Notes: generated by a model from the sequence alone, not told the origin. Shown: positions 55,968 to 64,000, counted from the first letter of the stretch. The stretch is 64,000 nt of DNA from JACVRW01 sp963827065 (GCA_963827065.1 CAWGZM010000008.1:124001-188000); one strand, 5' to 3'. Numbers and translations: made by a program.

Positions 55968-56813
55968 ATGGGCCCACTGGTCGAGCCGGGATGGCTGCGC
56001 GAGCGACTCGGCGAGCCCGGGCTGCGCGTCGTCGACTGCCGCTTCAGGCTCGGCGACCCGGGCGCCGGCGAGCGGCTCTGGCGCGAAGGCCACATCCCCG
56101 GCGCCGCCTTCCTCGACCTCGACCGCGACCTGTCCGCCGAGCCCGGCGAGCGCGGACGCCATCCGCTGCCCGAGCCCGCCAGCTTCGAGGCCGCCGCGAG
56201 CCGAGCCGGGATCTCCGCGGACACGAGGGTCGTCGCCTACGACGAGGCCGCCGAGGGCGGCGCTGCCCGGCTCTGGTGGCTCCTGCGGCATTTCGGCCAC
56301 GACGAGGTGGCGGTGCTGAACGGCGGCCTTGCGGGCTGGCGCGCGGAGGGCGGCCCACTCGAGAGGGGTCAGGTCTTGCATTCGCGCAGCGGTGCGCGAA
56401 TGCAAGACCTGACCCCGTTCAGCGCCGGTGCGAGCCGGGGCAGGCCGATCGAGCTCGAGGAGATCGAGGGCGGCGGCGGGCCGCTCCTCCTCGACGCGCG
56501 AGTGCCCGAGCGCTACCGCGGCGAGACCGAGCCGATCGACGCGGTTGCGGGCCACATCCCCGGCGCCCACAACCTGCCCGCGGGCGAGCTGGCGCCCGGC
56601 GGCCGCTTCCTGGCGCCCGACGAGCTGCGCGCCCGCTTCGAGGCGGCCGGGGCGTCGAGCGCCGCGGAGCTCGGCGCCTACTGCGGCTCCGGCGTGGCGG
56701 CCTGCGTCATCGTGCTCGCGTCCGAGCTCGCCGGTGTCGGCGCGGCGCGGCTCTACCCCGGCTCCTGGAGCGAGTGGTCGCGCCGTGGGCTCCCGGTCGC
56801 GCGCCAGGAGTAG
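55968..56813 (+). CDS. sseA: Two-domain sulfurtransferase (rhodanese/SseA-type) carrying a palindromic-element insertion
   Basis: This 281-residue protein has two rhodanese domains. The N-terminal one is non-catalytic (VVDCRFRLGDPGAGERLWREGHIPGAAFLDLD). The C-terminal one has active Cys239 in YCGSGVAAC and the LLDARVPERYRGETEPIDAVAGHIPGAHNLP motif. It transfers sulfur from thiosulfate or 3-mercaptopyruvate. Residues 133-150 (RGQVLHSRSGARMQDLTP) in the interdomain linker are encoded by the dispersed palindrome and keep the frame open. Homologues would normally have a short linker here. Its 3' end overlaps the PPOX gene by 61 bases. Confidence 0.87.
   Translation: MGPLVEPGWLRERLGEPGLRVVDCRFRLGDPGAGERLWREGHIPGAAFLDLDRDLSAEPGERGRHPLPEPASFEAAASRAGISADTRVVAYDEAAEGGAARLWWLLRHFGHDEVAVLNGGLAGWRAEGGPLERGQVLHSRSGARMQDLTPFSAGASRGRPIELEEIEGGGGPLLLDARVPERYRGETEPIDAVAGHIPGAHNLPAGELAPGGRFLAPDELRARFEAAGASSAAELGAYCGSGVAACVIVLASELAGVGAARLYPGSWSEWSRRGLPVARQE
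56365..56416. repeat. Copy 2 of the palindromic element, inside the sulfurtransferase gene
   Basis: Two 24-bp arms starting GGGGTCAGGTCTTGCATT flank a 4-base loop GCGG; the arms are identical to those of the intergenic copy at 31360-31413. The insertion reads through in frame and adds ~18 codons to sseA between its two domains. Confidence 0.85.
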
Positions 56814-57211
56814 GCGCGCTCGACCGCGAGCCGCATCAGCGGGCCGGGCGGCCTGCGCTTCGCGTAGGGCTCGTACTTGGCGGCGAGCGCCTCCATCCCC
56901 TCGGGACCGTGCTCCACGGCAAGCCACTCGACGCGGCCGAGCAGCTGCACCCAGGCGAGCTGCGACCAGTCGTCCGAGTACACGTCCACCACGAGGGCGG
57001 CCTCCGGGCGCCGGCGCAGGCGCCGCACGCGCGCGGGCTCGGGCGTGCGCTTCGGCTTCTCGTCGATCGCGCTCCAGACGGCCTCGCCGACGAGTGCGAA
57101 CGTCACGGGCAAGACGCGCGGCCGGTCCTCCTCGTCGAGGAAGGCGAGCCGGCCCACGCGCTCCCGGGCGAGCAGGTCGCGGGCCCAGCCGGGTAGGTCC
57201 TCTAGCGTCAC
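56753..57211 (-). CDS. PPOX-class (split-barrel) F420-dependent oxidoreductase
   Basis: This 152-residue pyridoxamine-5'-phosphate-oxidase-like split barrel has RVGRLAFLDEEDRPRVLPVTFALVGEAVWSAIDEKPKR, matching the TIGR03668/Rv2074-like F420-binding group common in actinobacteria. WVQLLGRVEWLAVEHGPEGMEAL is the typical second half. The start is GTG 57211, 25 bp from the divergent LLM gene. F420 rather than FMN use is inferred from family resemblance. Its 3' end overlaps sseA. Confidence 0.82.
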   Translation of the reverse strand: MTLEDLPGWARDLLARERVGRLAFLDEEDRPRVLPVTFALVGEAVWSAIDEKPKRTPEPARVRRLRRRPEAALVVDVYSDDWSQLAWVQLLGRVEWLAVEHGPEGMEALAAKYEPYAKRRPPGPLMRLAVERAYSWRATGSPRRDHSLQEPG

Positions 57212-57236
57212 GGCTCGAGCCTACGAGAGGAGCCGC

Positions 57237-58103
57237 ATGGAGATCGGCATCGGCCTGCCCAGCACCATTCCGGGAGTCCAGGGTCACGAGGTAATCGAGT
57301 GGGCCAGGCGCGCCGACGCCGCGGGCTTCTCGACGCTCGGGACGATCGACCGGCTGACCTATCCGAACTACGAGCCGCTGATCGCCCTCGCGGCCGCGGC
57401 GGCCGTGACCGAGCGGATCAGGCTGACGACGGCGATCCTGATCGTCCCTTACCGGGAAAGTGCGGCGATCCTCGCCAAGCAGGCCGCCACCCTCCACCAC
57501 CTCTCCGGCAGGCGGCTCGTCCTCGGCATGGCGGTCGGCGGCCGCGACGACGACTACGAGCCCTACGGCCTGTCGATGTCGCCGAAGGAGCGCTGGGACC
57601 GCCTCATGGAGATGCTCGAGGAGATGAAGCGCCTCTGGGCGGGCGAGAAGCGCGGCTTCGCGGGCGGAGTCGGTCCCGACGTGAGCGACGACCCGCCGAA
57701 GGTCGTCCTCGGCGGCCAGACCGATGCCGTCTTCAAGCGGGCCGCGCGGGTGGCCGACGGCTGGATGATGGGCGGCGGCCCGCCCGAGATGTTCGGGGCC
57801 GCGCGCGAGAAGCTCGAGGCCGCCTGGCGGGAGGCCGGCCGCGAGGGGACGCCGTACAAGGCATCACTCACCTACTACTCGCTGGCCGAGGATCCCGAGG
57901 CCGCCGCGCGCGCCTCGATCGGGAACTACTACTCCTTCGTGCCCCAGTACCAGGAGATGGTTGTGGCGGGTACCGCGAAGGGACCCGACGAGATCCGCGC
58001 GCGCGTGCGCGCATTCGAGGAGCAGGGCGCCGACGAGCTGATCATGTTTCCGGCAACGACCGACCCCGCCCAGGTCGATGAGCTGGCCTCGATCGTCCTC
58101 TGA
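57237..58103 (+). CDS. LLM-class F420-dependent oxidoreductase (luciferase-like)
   Basis: This 288-residue luciferase-like monooxygenase-fold protein opens MEIGIGLPSTIPGVQGHE and contains RIRLTTAILIVPYRESAAILAKQAATLHHLSGRRLVLGMAVGGRDDDYE and VVLGGQTDAVFKRAARVADGWM, the actinobacterial F420-dependent LLM signature. GAGAGGAG upstream supports ATG 57237. It reduces or oxidises a substrate through F420. It is divergent from the PPOX gene, also an F420-type protein. Substrate unknown. Confidence 0.85.
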   Translation: MEIGIGLPSTIPGVQGHEVIEWARRADAAGFSTLGTIDRLTYPNYEPLIALAAAAAVTERIRLTTAILIVPYRESAAILAKQAATLHHLSGRRLVLGMAVGGRDDDYEPYGLSMSPKERWDRLMEMLEEMKRLWAGEKRGFAGGVGPDVSDDPPKVVLGGQTDAVFKRAARVADGWMMGGGPPEMFGAAREKLEAAWREAGREGTPYKASLTYYSLAEDPEAAARASIGNYYSFVPQYQEMVVAGTAKGPDEIRARVRAFEEQGADELIMFPATTDPAQVDELASIVL

Positions 58104-58126
58104 TTCCGTCCACCGCGCGCGCCAGC

Positions 58127-58525
58127 ATGATCCGCACGATGCCTCCGTCCAAGATGCTGATCGGCGGGGCGGCCGCGACCGCGGCCCTGGGCATCCGGGT
58201 GGCGCGCTCGTTGTACGGGCGCTGGCGGGTGCTCCCTGCCCCGGAGCGCGAGCGGCTCGCGGGGGTGGCCGAGGATGCCAAGGACAAGGCGCTGGCCCTG
58301 CGCGGAACGGCGGCGCCGCAGCGCGCGGAGGCCGAGGCCCAGTTATGGGACGCCAGCGAGTCCCTCGCCGCGGCGCTCGTCGAGACGGCCGAGTCCGATC
58401 CCGAGATGCCCGCCGCGGAGGTCGATGCCCTTCGCGACGATCTGCGGCGCGAGCTCGAGCGGCTGGCGAGCGCCGACATTAAGGCTTCGAGAACAGCCCG
58501 CGGGCCGGCTACCCCACCCGGGTAG
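58127..58525 (+). CDS. Small hypothetical protein with N-terminal hydrophobic segment
   Basis: This 132-residue protein has a short hydrophobic stretch at the N-terminus (MLIGGAAATAALGIRVARSLYG) that may be a membrane anchor. It is followed by an Ala/Glu/Arg-rich, helical region (EDAKDKALALRGTAAPQRAEAEAQLWDASESLAAALVET). It is not recognised; the composition fits a coiled-coil or amphipathic helix. ATG 58127, or 58142 as an alternative. It lies 23 bp downstream of the LLM gene on the same strand. Confidence 0.55.
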   Translation: MIRTMPPSKMLIGGAAATAALGIRVARSLYGRWRVLPAPERERLAGVAEDAKDKALALRGTAAPQRAEAEAQLWDASESLAAALVETAESDPEMPAAEVDALRDDLRRELERLASADIKASRTARGPATPPG

Positions 58526-58597
58526 GATTGGCGCTTCCTCCGGGACCCCGCACCCGTGAATTCACCTGAATCCGCCCATACCAAGGGGCCGTCGCCA

Positions 58598-59747
58598 ATG
58601 TCGGACGCGGCGACGCTCGAATTCCGCTCCGTGACGAAGCGCTATCCCGGTCGGAGCGAGCCGGCGGTGGAGAACCTGTCGCTGACCGTCCCGGCCGGCG
58701 AGATCTGCGTGCTCGTCGGGCCTTCCGGCTGCGGCAAGACGACCGCCATGCGGATGGTCAACCGCATGATCGACATCACCGACGGCGACATCCTGCTCGA
58801 CGGCAGGAGCGTCAAGGAGCGCCGCCCTGCCGAGCTGCGCCGGGACATCGGCTACGCGATCCAGCAGATCGGGCTGTTTCCACACCTCACGCGTGAGCGA
58901 CAACATCGCCACCGTCCCGCGCCTGCTCGGCTGGGACAAGGAGCGCATCCGCGCGCGCGTCGACCAGCTGCTCGAGCTGGTGAGCCTCGACCCACATGAG
59001 ACGCGCGACCGCTACCCCGCGCAGCTCTCCGGCGGTCAGCGCCAGCGGGTGGGCGTGGCCCGCGCGCTCGCCGTCGACCCACCGCTGATGCTGATGGACG
59101 AGCCCTTCGGCGCCATCGACCCGATCAACCGCGAGCGGCTCCAGAACGAGTTCCTGCGGCTCCAGCGCGAGATCCGCAAGACCGTCGTGTTCGTGACCCA
59201 CGACATCGACGAGGCGATCAAGATGGGCGACCGCATCGCGGTGCTGAAGAAGGGCGGCAAGCTCGCCCAGTACGCCTCACCCGCCGAGCTGCTCATGTAC
59301 CCCGCGGACTCGTTCGTCGAGGACTTCGTCGGGGCCGACCGCGCGCTCAAGCGACTCGCGCTCCAGCGCGTGCGCGACGTCGACCTGTGGAGGGCTCCGC
59401 TCGTCCGCGTGGGCGAGCCGGTGGCCGAGGTGCGCGCCAAGCTGAGCGACGCCGAGGTCCCGTACCCGCTGCTCGTCGACGACGAGGGCGGGCCGCTCGG
59501 CTGGCTCTCGGAGAAGGGCCTTGCAGGCGAGCGCGTCCAGGACGAGCTGCGCTCGAACCCGAAGCCGATCCTGGACCTCGACGACGTGCTGCGCGACGCG
59601 CTCGCCGACCTGCTCTATGAGGAGGCTCAATACGGCCCCGTGGTCGACCAGCGCGGCGCCGTAACGGGCGTGCTGTCGATCGAGATCCTGAGCCACGCGC
59701 TGCGCACCGATCCCGAGGAGGTCCCGAGCGGGGCGGACGCGCTGTGA
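58598..59747 (+). pseudogene. Glycine-betaine/choline-type ABC transporter ATPase, frameshifted
   Basis: The N-terminal part (58598-58891) has Walker A GPSGCGKTTAMRMVNRMID and reads to FPHLT. At about 58892 one extra C shifts the frame. The other frame (from 58893) continues at once with SDNIATVPRLLGWDKERI, LSGGQRQRVGVARALAV, MLMDEPFGAID, VFVTHDIDEAIKMGD and two CBS-like repeats in the C-terminus. Removing that base restores a normal ~380-residue OpuCA/ProV ATPase. Either a sequencing or assembly error or a real inactivation. The GTG of the first permease overlaps its stop. Confidence 0.8.
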
Positions 59748-60445
59748 CCGTGCCGATCGCCCAGGTCGAGATCCGCCAGCGCGAGGACACCTGCGTCGCG
59801 GACAACGGCTTCTGCCCCGACTGGATCTTGGACAACTTCGACCGCTACGTCGACCCCTTCTTCCAGCACGTGCTGCTGACGGTCGTGGCGATGGCGATCG
59901 GGTTCGGGATCTCGTTCTCGCTCGCGCTGCTCGCCTACCGCCGGCGCTGGCTGATCAATCCGGTCACGCAGGTCACGGGGGTCCTCTACACCGTCCCCAG
60001 CATCGCCGCGTTCTTCCTGCTGCTGCCGATCACGGGGCGGGGCTTCACCACCGCGGAGATCGCGCTCGTCGCCTACGTACTGCTGATCATCTTCCGCAAC
60101 GTCCTGACCGGGCTCGACAACGTCCCCGACGACATCAAGGACGCGGGTCGCGGCATGGGCCTCACCGACCGGCAGCTGCTCTGGCGCGTCGAGGTGCCCT
60201 TGGCCCTGCCAGAGATCATGGCGGGGCTGCGGATCGCGGCGACGACGACGGTCGGGCTGGCCACGCTCGCGTTCTTCGCGGGCGCCGGCGGGCTCGGTGA
60301 GCAGATCTTCGCCGACATCACCTTCAAGTCGAACGTGGTCGTGGCCGGCCTCATGGCGGTGCTCCTGGCGGCGGTCCTCGATGGGCTGATCCTGCTAGCC
60401 CAGCGAGCCGTCACGCCCTGGACCCGGGCGGTGGCCGCGCGATGA
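59744..60445 (+). CDS. Glycine-betaine/choline-type ABC transporter permease (OpuCB-like)
   Basis: This 233-residue inner-membrane permease has ~5-6 helices, including VLLTVVAMAIGFGISFSLALLAYRRR and PSIAAFFLLLPITGRGFTTAEIALVAYVLLIIFRN. The EAA-type loop is DAGRGMGLTDRQLLWRVEVPLALP. The start is GTG 59744, overlapping the ATPase stop; its TGA overlaps the next permease gene. Acts with OpuCD-like and binding-protein genes. Confidence 0.87.
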   Translation: MTVPIAQVEIRQREDTCVADNGFCPDWILDNFDRYVDPFFQHVLLTVVAMAIGFGISFSLALLAYRRRWLINPVTQVTGVLYTVPSIAAFFLLLPITGRGFTTAEIALVAYVLLIIFRNVLTGLDNVPDDIKDAGRGMGLTDRQLLWRVEVPLALPEIMAGLRIAATTTVGLATLAFFAGAGGLGEQIFADITFKSNVVVAGLMAVLLAAVLDGLILLAQRAVTPWTRAVAAR

Positions 60446-61203
60446 GCACGACGATCGCGTTCCTCGGCCAGTTCGGCGACGCCGTCGACTTCATATTCAA
60501 CGAGCGCGAGTCGCCCGCCGGCGGCACGCAGGTCGGCGGCCTCGGCGAGATCTGGGAGCTCATGTGGGAGCACCTCAAGCTCTCGGCGGCCGCGATGGCG
60601 ATCGCCTGCGCGCTGTCGATCCCGCTCGGGTTGTGGCTCGGCCACGTGGGCAAGGGCGGCTTCCTCGCGATCAACGCGTCGAACGTCGGCCGGGCCGTGC
60701 CGAGCCTCGCGCTGATCGCGTTCTTCGTCGCCTACATCGGCGTCGGCTTCACCAACCTGACGCTCGCTCTGGTCCTGCTCGCGATCCCGCCGATCCTGAC
60801 GAACGCCTACACGGGCGTGCGCCAGGTCGAGCGGGACACGGTCGATGCCGCACGCGGGATGGGCATGACCGGCGCGCAGATCGTCCGGCGGGTCGAGCTC
60901 CCGCTGTCGCTCCCGCTCATCTTCGGCGGCATACGAATCTCCGGCGTGAACGTCGTTGCTACCGCGGCGATCGCCCCGCTCGCGGGCGTGATCACGCTCG
61001 GCGACCCGATCATCAACGTGAACACCTACGGCGACGAGGGGAGGCTGGCGGCGGCGATCGTCGTCGCGCTCCTGGCCGTCGCCACCGAGGTCCTCCTGGG
61101 GCTGGTGCAGCGCGCCGTGACCCCGAAGGGCCTGAAGCTAGAGGCAGGCGGATCTGCACGTCGCCTCGCGATACCCATCAAGAGGAAGGAAGCCACGACA
61201 TGA
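60442..61203 (+). CDS. Glycine-betaine/choline-type ABC transporter permease (OpuCD-like)
   Basis: This 253-residue second permease has the hydrophobic segments AAMAIACALSIPLGLWLGHVG and VPSLALIAFFVAYIGVGFTNLTLALVLLAIPPILTNAYTG, plus the EAA loop DAARGMGMTGAQIVRRVELPLSLP. ATG 60442 overlaps the preceding stop by 4 bases and its TGA overlaps the binding-protein ATG. Its N-terminal ~30 residues (NERESPAGGTQVGGLGEIWELM) are extra relative to its partner. Confidence 0.87.
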   Translation: MSTTIAFLGQFGDAVDFIFNERESPAGGTQVGGLGEIWELMWEHLKLSAAAMAIACALSIPLGLWLGHVGKGGFLAINASNVGRAVPSLALIAFFVAYIGVGFTNLTLALVLLAIPPILTNAYTGVRQVERDTVDAARGMGMTGAQIVRRVELPLSLPLIFGGIRISGVNVVATAAIAPLAGVITLGDPIINVNTYGDEGRLAAAIVVALLAVATEVLLGLVQRAVTPKGLKLEAGGSARRLAIPIKRKEATT

Positions 61204-62186
61204 ATAAGCAACGTTGGCTGGTCCTGCTCACGCTGCTCGTCGCGGCGCTCGCCGTCGCCGGCTGCGGCGACGACGACGATGACGACGGCGGCGGGGGCGG
61301 CGCATCGACCTCCGAGGAGCAGGCGGCCGGCCAGATTCAGAAGGACGACGCCAACTCGGCCGTCGACGTCACCATCGGCTCGAAGAACTTCACGGAGCAG
61401 AAGATCCTCGGCGAGATCTACGCGCAGGCGCTCGAGGCCGCCGGCTACAGCGTTCAGAAGGAGCTCAACCTGGGCGACGAGCAGACTGCGCTGAAGGCGC
61501 TCGAGGGCGGGCAGATCAGCGCCTACCCCGAGTACACCGGCACGGCGCTGCTGTCGTTCTTCGGCGTCAAGGCCGACGAGCTGCCGAGCGACGAGACGAA
61601 GGCCTACGAGCAGGTCAAGGCTGACTTCGCCAAGAAGGACCTCACGGCGCTCGAGCCGACGCCGTTCGTCAGCTCGAACGAGGTGGCGGTCACGAAGGAG
61701 ACCGCCGACAAGCTCGGCCTGCAGAAGATCTCGGACCTGGAGGGCAAGTCGCAGGACCTGACGCTCTACGGGACACCCGAGTGCCGCCAGCGGCTCGACT
61801 GCCTGCTCGGCCTGGAGCAGGTCTACGGGCTCAAGTTCAAGAAGTTCGTGCCGGTCGACATCGCCCTGCGCCACGAGGTCCTCACGAAGGGCCAGGCCGA
61901 CGTGTCGATCGTCTTCACGACCGACCCGCAGATCAAGCGCGAGGGCTTCGTCCTGCTCGAGGACGACAAGGGGATGTTCCCGCCCTACAACTCGACGCTC
62001 GTCGTGCGCGACGACGTGATCGAGAAGGCCGGGCCGGACTTCGACGCCACGGTCGCCCTCGCCACCAAGGGCCTGACCGACGAGGTCATGCAGGAGCTGA
62101 ACGCCCGCGTCGACCTCGACAAGGAGACGCCCGAGGCCGTCGCTGGGCAGTACCTGGAGGAGAGCGGGCTGGTCGGCGGCAGCTGA
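61200..62186 (+). CDS. Glycine-betaine/choline-type ABC transporter substrate-binding lipoprotein
   Basis: This 328-residue OpuAC-type binding protein has a signal peptide ending LAVAGC (lipobox, Cys22) and an Asp/Gly-rich spacer. Conserved stretches include SAVDVTIGSKNFTEQKILGEIYAQALE, ISAYPEYTGTALLSFF and ADVSIVFTTDPQIKREGFVLLEDDKGMFPPYNSTLVV. Ligand is probably a quaternary ammonium osmolyte such as glycine betaine, choline or carnitine. ATG 61200 overlaps the upstream permease stop. It is the last gene of the four-gene operon. Confidence 0.9.
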   Translation: MNKQRWLVLLTLLVAALAVAGCGDDDDDDGGGGGASTSEEQAAGQIQKDDANSAVDVTIGSKNFTEQKILGEIYAQALEAAGYSVQKELNLGDEQTALKALEGGQISAYPEYTGTALLSFFGVKADELPSDETKAYEQVKADFAKKDLTALEPTPFVSSNEVAVTKETADKLGLQKISDLEGKSQDLTLYGTPECRQRLDCLLGLEQVYGLKFKKFVPVDIALRHEVLTKGQADVSIVFTTDPQIKREGFVLLEDDKGMFPPYNSTLVVRDDVIEKAGPDFDATVALATKGLTDEVMQELNARVDLDKETPEAVAGQYLEESGLVGGS

Positions 62187-62190
62187 CCGC

Positions 62191-62535
62191 TCAGCAGCGT
62201 TCCGGCAGCGGGCGCGAGCCCGCCCGCTGCCGGGCGCGCTTCGGCTTGATCTTGCGCGCCATCCAGCGGTCCAGGGAGACGAAGTGCTCCTTCCCGGAGG
62301 TCACGCCGTAGACGACGAGCGCGGCGATGAACGCCGTATAGGTGTTCACGTGGCCGGTGCTCGCGAAGTCCCACACGCCGAGGGCGACTATCCCGGCCGT
62401 GTCGATCACCACGCCGATCACGAACAGGCGCGTGATGCTGTCGATCCCGTAGCGGTAGCGGAGCACGAGGAAGGCCGCCAGCATCAGCCAGAAGCCGGCC
62501 TCCAGGGCGATCGCGAGGATCCACTTCAGTTCCAT
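62191..62535 (-). CDS. Small membrane protein, three predicted helices
   Basis: This 114-residue protein has helices WILAIALEAGFWLMLAAFLVL, LFVIGVVIDTAGIVALGVWDFA and NTYTAFIAALVVYGV, then a basic tail (MARKIKPKRARQRAGSRP). I recognise no family. It is convergent with the transporter operon and divergent from the TetR gene at 62589 across a 53-bp AT-richer gap, so TetR may regulate it. Confidence 0.65.
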   Translation of the reverse strand: MELKWILAIALEAGFWLMLAAFLVLRYRYGIDSITRLFVIGVVIDTAGIVALGVWDFASTGHVNTYTAFIAALVVYGVTSGKEHFVSLDRWMARKIKPKRARQRAGSRPLPERC

Positions 62536-62564
62536 GCGGTTATTTATATCATACGTTCGAAATA

Positions 62565-62580
62565 GATTCAAATTAGAATC
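62565..62580. promoter_or_regulatory. Candidate TetR operator between divergent genes
   Basis: GATTCAAATTAGAATC has 5-bp inverted arms (GATTC/GAATC) around a 6-base centre. It lies 9 bases upstream of the TetR start in an AT-rich gap, consistent with an autoregulatory operator that could also control the divergent membrane protein gene. Confidence 0.4.
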
Positions 62581-62588
62581 GAGGGTTG

Positions 62589-63194
62589 ATGCCCAAGATC
62601 GTCGACCACGGGGCGCGCCGTGAAGAGCTGGCTGCGGCGGTCTGGCGGCTCGCCTCACGCGAGGGTCTCGACGCGCTGACAATGCGGGCGGTGGCTGCCG
62701 AGGCCGGCTGGTCTACCGGTGCCCTCGCCCACTACTTCGCGGACAAGGAGGAGCTCCTCCTGTTCGCGTTCGAGACCGTGGCGGACCGAGTCGGCAGGCG
62801 GGTCGTCAGGGCCGCCGAGCACACGCGCGACCCGCTCGAGCTGCTGCGCACGCAGCTCATCGAGGGTCTTCCGATCGACGCCGAGCGGCGCGCCGAGGTG
62901 CGCGTCTGGTTCGCCTTCCTGGGCCTTGCGGAGACACGCCCGCGGCTCGCCAAGGCGGGCCGCGACGCCTACCGCCTGTGGCGGGACCGCGTGGCGAAGA
63001 CGCTGTCCGCCGCGCAGCGCCAGGGCCTCGTGGACGACTCGCTCGACGCGCAGAGCGAGGGCGCGGCGCTGATAGCGCTCGTGGACGGGCTTGCGATCCA
63101 GGCTACCTTCGATCAGCGCGCTCTCAGCAGGGAGCGCCAGGTCCGGCTCGTCGACGACCGCCTGGCGCGGCTCGCGGTAGCGTCGGAGTCGTGA
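62589..63194 (+). CDS. TetR-family transcriptional regulator
   Basis: This 201-residue regulator has a helix-turn-helix at residues 7-53 (REELAAAVWRLASREGLDALTMRAVAAEAGWSTGALAHYFADKEELLLFAF) and a BetI-like helical C-terminal domain. ATG 62589 is preferred over TTG 62586. Its stop overlaps the GTG of mtnA. Regulation of the divergent membrane protein or the osmolyte operon is possible. Confidence 0.85.
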   Translation: MPKIVDHGARREELAAAVWRLASREGLDALTMRAVAAEAGWSTGALAHYFADKEELLLFAFETVADRVGRRVVRAAEHTRDPLELLRTQLIEGLPIDAERRAEVRVWFAFLGLAETRPRLAKAGRDAYRLWRDRVAKTLSAAQRQGLVDDSLDAQSEGAALIALVDGLAIQATFDQRALSRERQVRLVDDRLARLAVASES

Positions 63195-64000
63195 ACGTCG
63201 AACCGCTCCGCTGGGAGGCCGGCGCGCTGCTCGTGCTCGACCAGCGCGCGCTGCCCGGCGAGGAGCGCTCGATCCGCTGTGAGACGGCCGAGCAGGTCGC
63301 GGGCTGCATCCGCACGCTGGCCGTCCGCGGCGCGCCCGCGATCGGGATCGCCGCGGCCTACGCGATGGCGCTCGCCGCCTCCCGCGGCGAGGACCTGGGG
63401 GCGGCCGCCGCCATGCTGCGGGCCACCCGTCCCACCGCGGTCAACCTCGGCTGGGCGCTCGACCGCGCGCTCGAGGCGGGCGACGGCGACCTGCTCGCGC
63501 TCGCCCGGCAGGTCCACGCGGATCAGCTCGACGCGGACCGGCGGCTGGCGCGACTCGGCGCGGAGCGCTTCGAGCCGGGCGACCGCGCGCTCACGCACTG
63601 CAACGCCGGCGCGCTCGCCACCGGCGGCTACGGCACCGCCGGGGGCGTGCTGCGCGCGGCCTGGGAGGCGGGCCGGCTGACCGAGGTCTGGGTCGACGAG
63701 ACGCGCCCGCTCCTGCAGGGCGCGCGGCTCACGGCCTGGGAGCTCCGCCAGGCCGGCATCCCCCACCGCGTCGTGACCGACTCGGCGGCCGGCTCGCTGC
63801 TCGCGGCCGGCGCGGTCGACCGGATCGTTGTCGGCGCCGACCGAATCGCCGCGAACGGCGACGTCGCCAACAAGATCGGGACGTACTCGCTGGCGGTGCT
63901 CGCCGCCCGCCACGGGGTGCCCTTCTACGTCGCCGCGCCGGTCTCCACCATCGACCGGGCCACGCCCACGGGCGCCTCGATTCCGATCGAGGAGCGTGAC
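63191..64000 (+). CDS. mtnA: S-methyl-5-thioribose-1-phosphate isomerase MtnA (3' end outside the window)
   Basis: 270 codons are visible. Methionine-salvage isomerase converting methylthioribose-1-phosphate to the ribulose form. Family motifs are VRGAPAIGIAAAYAMALAA near residue 44, THCNAGALATGGYGTAGGVL with the catalytic Cys, VWVDETRPLLQGARLTAWEL and GADRIAANGDVANKIGTYSLAV with the conserved Asp. The start is GTG 63191 overlapping the TetR stop. The usual length is ~340 residues, so roughly 60-70 are missing. Confidence 0.93.
   Translation, partial: MNVEPLRWEAGALLVLDQRALPGEERSIRCETAEQVAGCIRTLAVRGAPAIGIAAAYAMALAASRGEDLGAAAAMLRATRPTAVNLGWALDRALEAGDGDLLALARQVHADQLDADRRLARLGAERFEPGDRALTHCNAGALATGGYGTAGGVLRAAWEAGRLTEVWVDETRPLLQGARLTAWELRQAGIPHRVVTDSAAGSLLAAGAVDRIVVGADRIAANGDVANKIGTYSLAVLAARHGVPFYVAAPVSTIDRATPTGASIPIEERD

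Noticed and set aside
1..64000. tRNA or rRNA genes
   Set aside because: No cloverleaf with TTCGANNCC-type arms or rRNA sequence was noticed in any intergenic gap; a tRNAscan/Infernal run would settle it.

Overview
The window is a dense, very GC-rich chromosomal segment with about 70 protein genes and no rRNA, tRNA, CRISPR array or prophage that I could see. Gene content points to an actinobacterium, most likely of the class Thermoleophilia (Solirubrobacterales or Gaiellales-like). The signs are F420-type oxidoreductases (PPOX and LLM families), a paired Get3/ArsA-like ATPase operon like Rv3679-Rv3680, a methyltransferase-GH57-GT4 operon ordered like mycobacterial Rv3030-Rv3032, TetR/BetI regulators, and a peptidoglycan-binding/recombinase fusion of a kind I associate with Thermoleophilia. 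The taxonomy is inference.

Layout. 1-6323 (minus) holds a spermidine/putrescine-type ABC transporter (potDBCA, with potA running off the left edge), two TetR regulators and a Rieske oxygenase. Divergent from it, 6330-11135 (plus) holds a small unknown protein, an acyl-CoA dehydrogenase, an NDP-forming acyl-CoA synthetase and a flavin amine oxidase. Together they look like an amine uptake and oxidation locus. 11173-16470 has a TMEM175-like channel, the coupled methyltransferase/GH57/GT4 glycan operon, a second methyltransferase and a lipoprotein. 16467-22892 has membrane and hypothetical proteins, a photolyase, a Lon-N-domain protein, a VOC protein and a gamma-glutamyltransferase. 22936-27334 is a cell-organisation region: an FtsZ with a ~170-residue N-terminal extension coupled to a Soj/ParA ATPase, divergent from the two Get3-like ATPases. 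27383-29367 encodes a phytoene/squalene synthase-type enzyme and a geranylgeranyl-reductase-like flavoprotein.

29349-43029 contains a large acidic Pro-Glu-tailed protein, an HxlR regulator, an AIM24 protein, an exported S55-like protein, PilT, an arginase-fold enzyme, the primary sigma factor, a LuxR-type response regulator, a GntR regulator, a GGDEF protein, MoeA and GlpX. 43034-46582 has dodecin, a decayed egtB-like gene, an Lrp regulator divergent from an EamA exporter, and an SDR. 46663-50735 is the most unusual stretch. It encodes, in one direction, a secreted or anchored Glu-Pro repeat protein whose frame is broken within the repeat, a membrane-anchored protein joining two peptidoglycan-binding domains to a serine-recombinase fold that has lost its catalytic serine, and an RsbW/SpoIIAB-type ATPase.

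51105-58525 has a thiolase, two alpha/beta hydrolases, two MDR dehydrogenases, a two-domain sulfurtransferase, and PPOX and LLM proteins. 58598-62186 is a glycine-betaine/choline-type ABC operon whose ATPase gene carries a one-base frameshift. The right edge has a TetR regulator and the start of mtnA.

A 24-bp-arm palindrome occurs twice, once intergenically (31360-31413, a perfect 54-bp palindrome) and once inserted in frame in the sulfurtransferase gene (56365-56416). It is probably a dispersed palindromic element. Many adjacent genes overlap by 1-4 bases (ATGA/GTGA), and several divergent pairs have start codons only 6-40 bp apart, which suggests frequent translational coupling and possibly leaderless messages.
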